DNA of 15,352 nucleotides, from assembly GCA_031260745.1 (NCBI GenBank), contig JAISKY010000278.1:1-15352 (forward strand). Direction: 5' to 3'. This DNA is from Oscillospiraceae bacterium (GTDB lineage: Bacteria; Bacillota; Clostridia; Oscillospirales; Oscillospiraceae). A program made the translations under genes and the position numbers. The notes under the pieces are model-generated. The model was not told the origin of the DNA and ran no database searches. It was given only the letters and a program-made list of their open reading frames with translations. This document shows, in pieces, positions 12,709-15,352 of this stretch (the first letter of the stretch is position 1; each line of letters starts with the position of its first letter).

Positions 12709-13671
12709 TTGGAAAAGGCAAACATACGCGACTTAACCGCGTTCAAAATCGGTAACGCTCAGGACTTAACCGCCGCTACGGGCTGTACCGCGATAATATG
12801 CGAAGCCGGAGCGGTCTGCGGAGTTGACGTTCGCGGAGGTTCTCCGGTTACTCGCGACACCGACGCGCTTGACCCCAAGAGCAATCGCAAAGCCGTACAC
12901 GCGGTCGTACTCGCCGGAGGCAGTTCGTTCGGTTTGGATGCGGCAGGCGGCGTAATGCGTTGTCTCGAAGCCCGTGGCATAGGCCGCGACGCCGGAGTCG
13001 CTAAAATTCCCAATGTGTGCGCGGCGATTTTGTTTGACCTGAAGTGCGGACGCGCGGACGTTCGCCCCGACGCGGAGATGGGCTTTGCCGCCGCAAGCGC
13101 GGCTTTCGCCGACGCGGAGTTTACCGGCGGCAATTTTGGCGCGGGAACGGGCGCGACCGTCGGAACTCTGCGCGGCGCCGCTAACGCTATGAAGGGCGGA
13201 CTTGGCAAATCCGCGTATCGCCGCGGTGAGTTGCTCGTCGGCGCGGTTGCCGCCGTCAACTGCGCCGGAGACGTAGTTAGCGGTGGCAAAATCATAGCCG
13301 GAGCGCTCAACGACGATAAAAAAACTTTCGCGGACAGCGAACGCGTATTCCTGAGCGATTACTTCAACGGCAAGGATTTGTTCAGCGGAAATACGGTTTT
13401 GGTATGTATAATCACTAACGCCAAACTGGAAAAAGCCGCCGCCGCGAAACTTGCGGCGTTAGGTCAAAACGGTATCGCCAGAGCGATTCGCCCGGCTCAC
13501 ACGAGCTTTGACGGCGACACGGTATTCGCGATGTGTTCCGGAGAGGTCGGCGCGTCCGCGGACGCGGTCGGTATACTGGCCGCGAAAGCCGTAGAGGACG
13601 CTATCCTGGACGCGGTAAACTCCGCAACCTCCGCCTACGGTTATCCCTCGGCACGCGAAATGACCACGTGA
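12709..13671 (+). CDS. S58 (P1/DmpA) family aminopeptidase
   Basis: A 320-residue protein of the DmpA/BapA family, N-terminal nucleophile aminopeptidases that cut themselves into two chains. Seen: GVDVRGGSP (38-46), VLAGGSSFGLDAAGGVM (67-83), GNFGAGTGATVG (141-152), MKGGLGKSAY (161-170) and GNTVLVCIITNAKL (227-240), where the N228-T229 bond fits the self-cleavage site with Thr229 as nucleophile. HTSFDGDTVFAMCSGE (264-279) closes the family pattern. Members act on D-amino acid amides or on beta-alanyl peptides. The start is TTG 12709 with a strong SD AGGAGGG at 12698-12704 overlapping the coaC stop; no upstream ATG fits. Being third gene of a coaBC operon suggests a link to beta-alanine or pantothenate amides, an inference only. 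Confidence 0.9.
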   Translation: MEKANIRDLTAFKIGNAQDLTAATGCTAIICEAGAVCGVDVRGGSPVTRDTDALDPKSNRKAVHAVVLAGGSSFGLDAAGGVMRCLEARGIGRDAGVAKIPNVCAAILFDLKCGRADVRPDAEMGFAAASAAFADAEFTGGNFGAGTGATVGTLRGAANAMKGGLGKSAYRRGELLVGAVAAVNCAGDVVSGGKIIAGALNDDKKTFADSERVFLSDYFNGKDLFSGNTVLVCIITNAKLEKAAAAKLAALGQNGIARAIRPAHTSFDGDTVFAMCSGEVGASADAVGILAAKAVEDAILDAVNSATSAYGYPSAREMTT

Positions 13672-13674
13672 ATT

Positions 13675-13715
13675 ATAAAAGAGGACAGTCCGGTTTTCGG
13701 ACTGTCCTCTTTTAT
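13675..13715. terminator. Perfect bidirectional terminator after the S58 peptidase gene
   Basis: An 18-pair perfect stem (13675-13692 with 13698-13715) with loop GTTTT. The right arm ends CCTCTTTTAT, giving a T-run on the plus strand, and the left arm gives the same on the minus strand. It begins three bases after the peptidase stop and faces the convergent VOC gene, so it should end both. Confidence 0.9.
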
Positions 13716-13735
13716 TGGTTTATTTCGTTGCTCCG

Positions 13736-14110
13736 CTACGCGGGAGGCGGTCCACCGGGAATCATCTCCAGCCAGTAACCGTCGGGGTCGGCGATGAAGT
13801 ACGGCGGCATATAGTCCGGGTCGAATATGATAACGCCCATCTCCTTATGTTTCGCCTTGGTCGCCTCAAAGTTATCGACCTCGAAGCCGAGATGAATAAC
13901 TTCCTCCTCGCCGATGTCGTAGGGTTTGTCGCCCTGCTCCGTAAGCCACGTAAGCTCGACCTGCGCTCCGCCGTCCTTAGAACCCATAAATACGAGCCTG
14001 TTGCCGTTCATCGGCATTTCCATTTGTTTCTCGAAGCCGAGCGCGTCCTGATAGAACTTGATACTCGCGTCGATGTCCTTGACGTGCAGTGATGTGTGTA
14101 CTAACTTCAT
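13736..14110 (-). CDS. VOC/glyoxalase I-like metalloprotein
   Basis: A 124-residue single-chain vicinal-oxygen-chelate protein made of two beta-alpha-beta-beta-beta modules: LVHTSLHVKDIDASIKFY at the start and VIHLGFEVDN at 71-80. The four metal positions of glyoxalase I are all present: His5, Glu52 (VELTW), His73 and Glu115 (WLEMIP). This fits a lactoylglutathione-lyase-like enzyme that detoxifies methylglyoxal, but in Bacillota the thiol partner is often not glutathione, and dioxygenase or resistance-type relatives share the fold. Start ATG 14110 is chosen because AGGAGG lies eight bases upstream; an in-frame ATG at 14140 would place that SD inside the coding region. It is last of the argS-ruvX-VOC minus-strand set. 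Confidence 0.87.
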   Translation of the reverse strand: MKLVHTSLHVKDIDASIKFYQDALGFEKQMEMPMNGNRLVFMGSKDGGAQVELTWLTEQGDKPYDIGEEEVIHLGFEVDNFEATKAKHKEMGVIIFDPDYMPPYFIADPDGYWLEMIPGGPPPA

Positions 14111-14154
14111 TGTTTGAGCCTCCTGATAAAATGATTCCAAAATAAGCGCGGATA

Positions 14155-14169
14155 GCGGCGAATCGCCGC
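14155..14169 (-). other. Short GC hairpin between ruvX and the VOC gene
   Basis: GCGGCG (14155-14160) and CGCCGC (14164-14169) form six strong pairs around three bases, eight bases downstream of the ruvX stop on the minus strand. No T-run follows directly, so it may slow or partly stop transcription between the two genes. Confidence 0.35.
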
Positions 14170-14176
14170 GGATTAG

Positions 14177-14584
14177 TCACCTATTAAGATAGGTTTCTAA
14201 AATAAGCGCAGCCGCGACCGCGTCAACTTTGCCTTTTTTGTGAGATTTTGCGTTATATCCGTTATCGCGCAGTATTTCCTGAGCCTCTAGCGAGGTGTAA
14301 CGCTCGTCGATTAGTTCCACGGTAAATCCCGCGCCTTTCAGCTTGGCGGCGAGTTTGTCGGTTTGCTCCGCTCTGTGACCGACTGAACCGTCCTCGTTAA
14401 GCGGATAACCGAGCGCGACCGTGTCGGCGTTTCTAGCTTTCGCAAGCTCAATCAGCTTCGCGGCGAGCGGTTTCAACCCGCGCTCCGTTATTGTCAGAGC
14501 TTCGCCCGCGAGCGTATTTGTCAAATCGCTGAACACGACGCCGGTTCGTACTCCGCCGTAATCAACCGCCATAATCCGAGCCAC
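14177..14584 (-). CDS. ruvX: RuvX/YqgF, putative Holliday junction resolvase / rRNA-processing nuclease
   Basis: A 135-residue RNase H-fold protein of the YqgF family, the usual length. Seen: MAVDYGGVRTGVVFSD (5-20, with catalytic Asp8), ALGYPLNEDGSVGHRA (57-72), LIDERYTSLEAQ (90-101) and KKGKVDAVAAALIL (117-130, with acidic Asp120-type position). Family members are linked to resolving DNA junctions and to 16S rRNA maturation. Start: GTG at 14584-14582 overlaps the argS stop by one base (TAGTG), with GGAGG seven bases upstream; an internal ATG four codons later is the alternative. The overlap means it is co-translated with argS. Confidence 0.94.
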   Translation of the reverse strand: MARIMAVDYGGVRTGVVFSDLTNTLAGEALTITERGLKPLAAKLIELAKARNADTVALGYPLNEDGSVGHRAEQTDKLAAKLKGAGFTVELIDERYTSLEAQEILRDNGYNAKSHKKGKVDAVAAALILETYLNR

Positions 14585-15352
14585 TACATAACCTCCGGAA
14601 CTTCTACGCCCAGCAAATCAAGCAGAGTTACCAATACTCCGCGCGTAAGCGTCAGCAACGCCAGCCAACTGCCGCGCTGAACCTCGTCGGAGTGCGATAA
14701 TATACGCTGTTCGCCGTAAAACGTGTTAAACTTCGCGGCGATGTCAAATAACGTGTCGCACAACGCGTTCGGCGCTTTGTCCTCGAACGCTTTAACAAGC
14801 GCGTCGCCCGCGCCGTCAAGCGTAAGCATAAGAGCGCGCTCCGAGTTGGACGCGGGAATGGCAATACTCCCCCCTTGTCCCCCCTCTAAGAGGGGGGGTA
14901 GGGGGGGAGTAACCTCCGCTTTGCTTAAAACTGATGCGATACGCACGGCGGTATATTGCAGATACGGACCGGTTTTGCCTTCGGCGGCGGTGAATTTGTC
15001 AAGGTCGAACTGATAATCTTTCGTAGGCTGATTTTGCAAATCGGCGATACGAATCGCGGCGCACGCGACTTTAGGGTCGGGCAGTTTGCCGCGAACCTCG
15101 TCAATCATATCCGCAAGTCGCATTACTCCGCCGGAGCGCGTCTTGTACGGTTTGCCGTCCTTGCCGTTGACCGTGCCGAACCCGGTAAATGAACACTTCG
15201 CGGCGCTAAGTTCCCCCATAGCGGCGCAACGGAACACCTGTTTGAAATACAGCGTTTGACGGGCGTCGGTAAAGTACCACATCTCGTCGGGCTTAAAGTC
15301 GCGTTCACGCTGTAAAATAGTCGCGAGGTCTGACGTAACGTACATCGCTCTG
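14584..15352 (-). CDS. argS: Arginyl-tRNA synthetase, C-terminal part (start lies right of the window)
   Basis: The frame is open to the right window edge, so about the last 255 codons are present. Seen: ALYLTSDLA-like RAMYVTSDLATILQRE at the edge, FKQVFRCAAMG, FGTVNGKDGKPYKTRSGG (the region of the class I KMSKS-equivalent signature in ArgS), GKTGPYLQYTAVRI, and a DALR-type all-helical anticodon-binding end (ALCDTLFDIAAKFNTFY onward, last residues LGVEVPEVM). It charges tRNA-Arg and is expected to be essential. A 15-residue insertion (coding from 14910 down to 14866) breaks the protein after SVLSKAEV, between the PYLQYT helix and the DALR domain, the third in-frame C/G-rich element in this window. 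No frameshift or stop results. It is followed directly by ruvX. Confidence 0.93.
   Translation of the reverse strand, partial: RAMYVTSDLATILQRERDFKPDEMWYFTDARQTLYFKQVFRCAAMGELSAAKCSFTGFGTVNGKDGKPYKTRSGGVMRLADMIDEVRGKLPDPKVACAAIRIADLQNQPTKDYQFDLDKFTAAEGKTGPYLQYTAVRIASVLSKAEVTPPLPPLLEGGQGGSIAIPASNSERALMLTLDGAGDALVKAFEDKAPNALCDTLFDIAAKFNTFYGEQRILSHSDEVQRGSWLALLTLTRGVLVTLLDLLGVEVPEVM
14866..14910 (-). repeat. C/G-rich palindromic element, short in-frame copy in argS (45 bases)
   Basis: Read on the argS strand it starts ACTCCCCCCCTACCCCCCC and ends GGGGGGACAAGGGGGGAGT around TCTTAGA, an almost complete palindrome. It adds 15 codons (TPPLPPLLEGGQGGS). Compared with the xylB copy it has lost the inner unit, and its left arm has runs of seven rather than six C, so the reading frame through the arm differs while the gene stays open. 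Confidence 0.9.

Noticed and set aside
12759..13310. 183-residue open frame opposite the S58 peptidase gene
   Set aside because: Low-complexity Ala/Pro-rich translation with no motif; it is a shadow of the GCG/CGC-rich codon use of the real gene.

Overview
The window looks like a chromosomal segment of a low-to-mid GC member of the Bacillota, most likely a plant-fibre-using, Clostridia-type gut bacterium. This is inferred from strong AGGAGG-type ribosome binding sites, TTG/GTG starts, TTGACA/TATAAT promoters with 17-base spacers, two stand-alone ECF transporter S-components, separate CoaB and CoaC proteins, and a cytosolic xylose pathway. No rRNA, tRNA, CRISPR array, transposase or phage gene was seen. 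The species cannot be named from the sequence alone.

Layout. Positions 1-469 hold the tail of a HicA-like toxin overlapping a HicB-like antitoxin. 478-2382 is a membrane GT39 (PMT-type) glycosyltransferase with a discoidin-like insert. 2445-2864 is a DtxR/MntR-type metal regulator that ends in a terminator-like hairpin. 2905-8061 is a xylan/xylose operon: GH3 beta-xylosidase, xylose isomerase (xylA) and xylulokinase (xylB), closed by a bidirectional terminator. On the minus strand follow thiT, with its own promoter and a TPP riboswitch that overlaps the Shine-Dalgarno sequence, and rnhA. Divergent from rnhA is an unusual regulator joining an HTH to a C-terminal AbrB-like domain, then a small lipoprotein gene with a perfect consensus promoter.

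From 10762 to 11289 (minus) lies a second ECF S-component, divergent from a coaB-coaC-S58 peptidase operon (11477-13671). This suggests a pantothenate/coenzyme A locus. The right end (minus strand) is argS (cut by the window edge), ruvX and a VOC/glyoxalase-like gene.

The most unusual feature is a family of C/G-rich palindromic elements (132, 72 and 45 bases) inserted in frame in three unrelated enzymes: GH3 xylosidase, xylulokinase and arginyl-tRNA synthetase. All three have the same ends and the same orientation relative to the coding strand, each is a multiple of three, and none introduces a stop. They resemble in kind the protein-coding palindromic elements known from Rickettsia and the small dispersed repeats of cyanobacteria, but whether they are related is not shown here.
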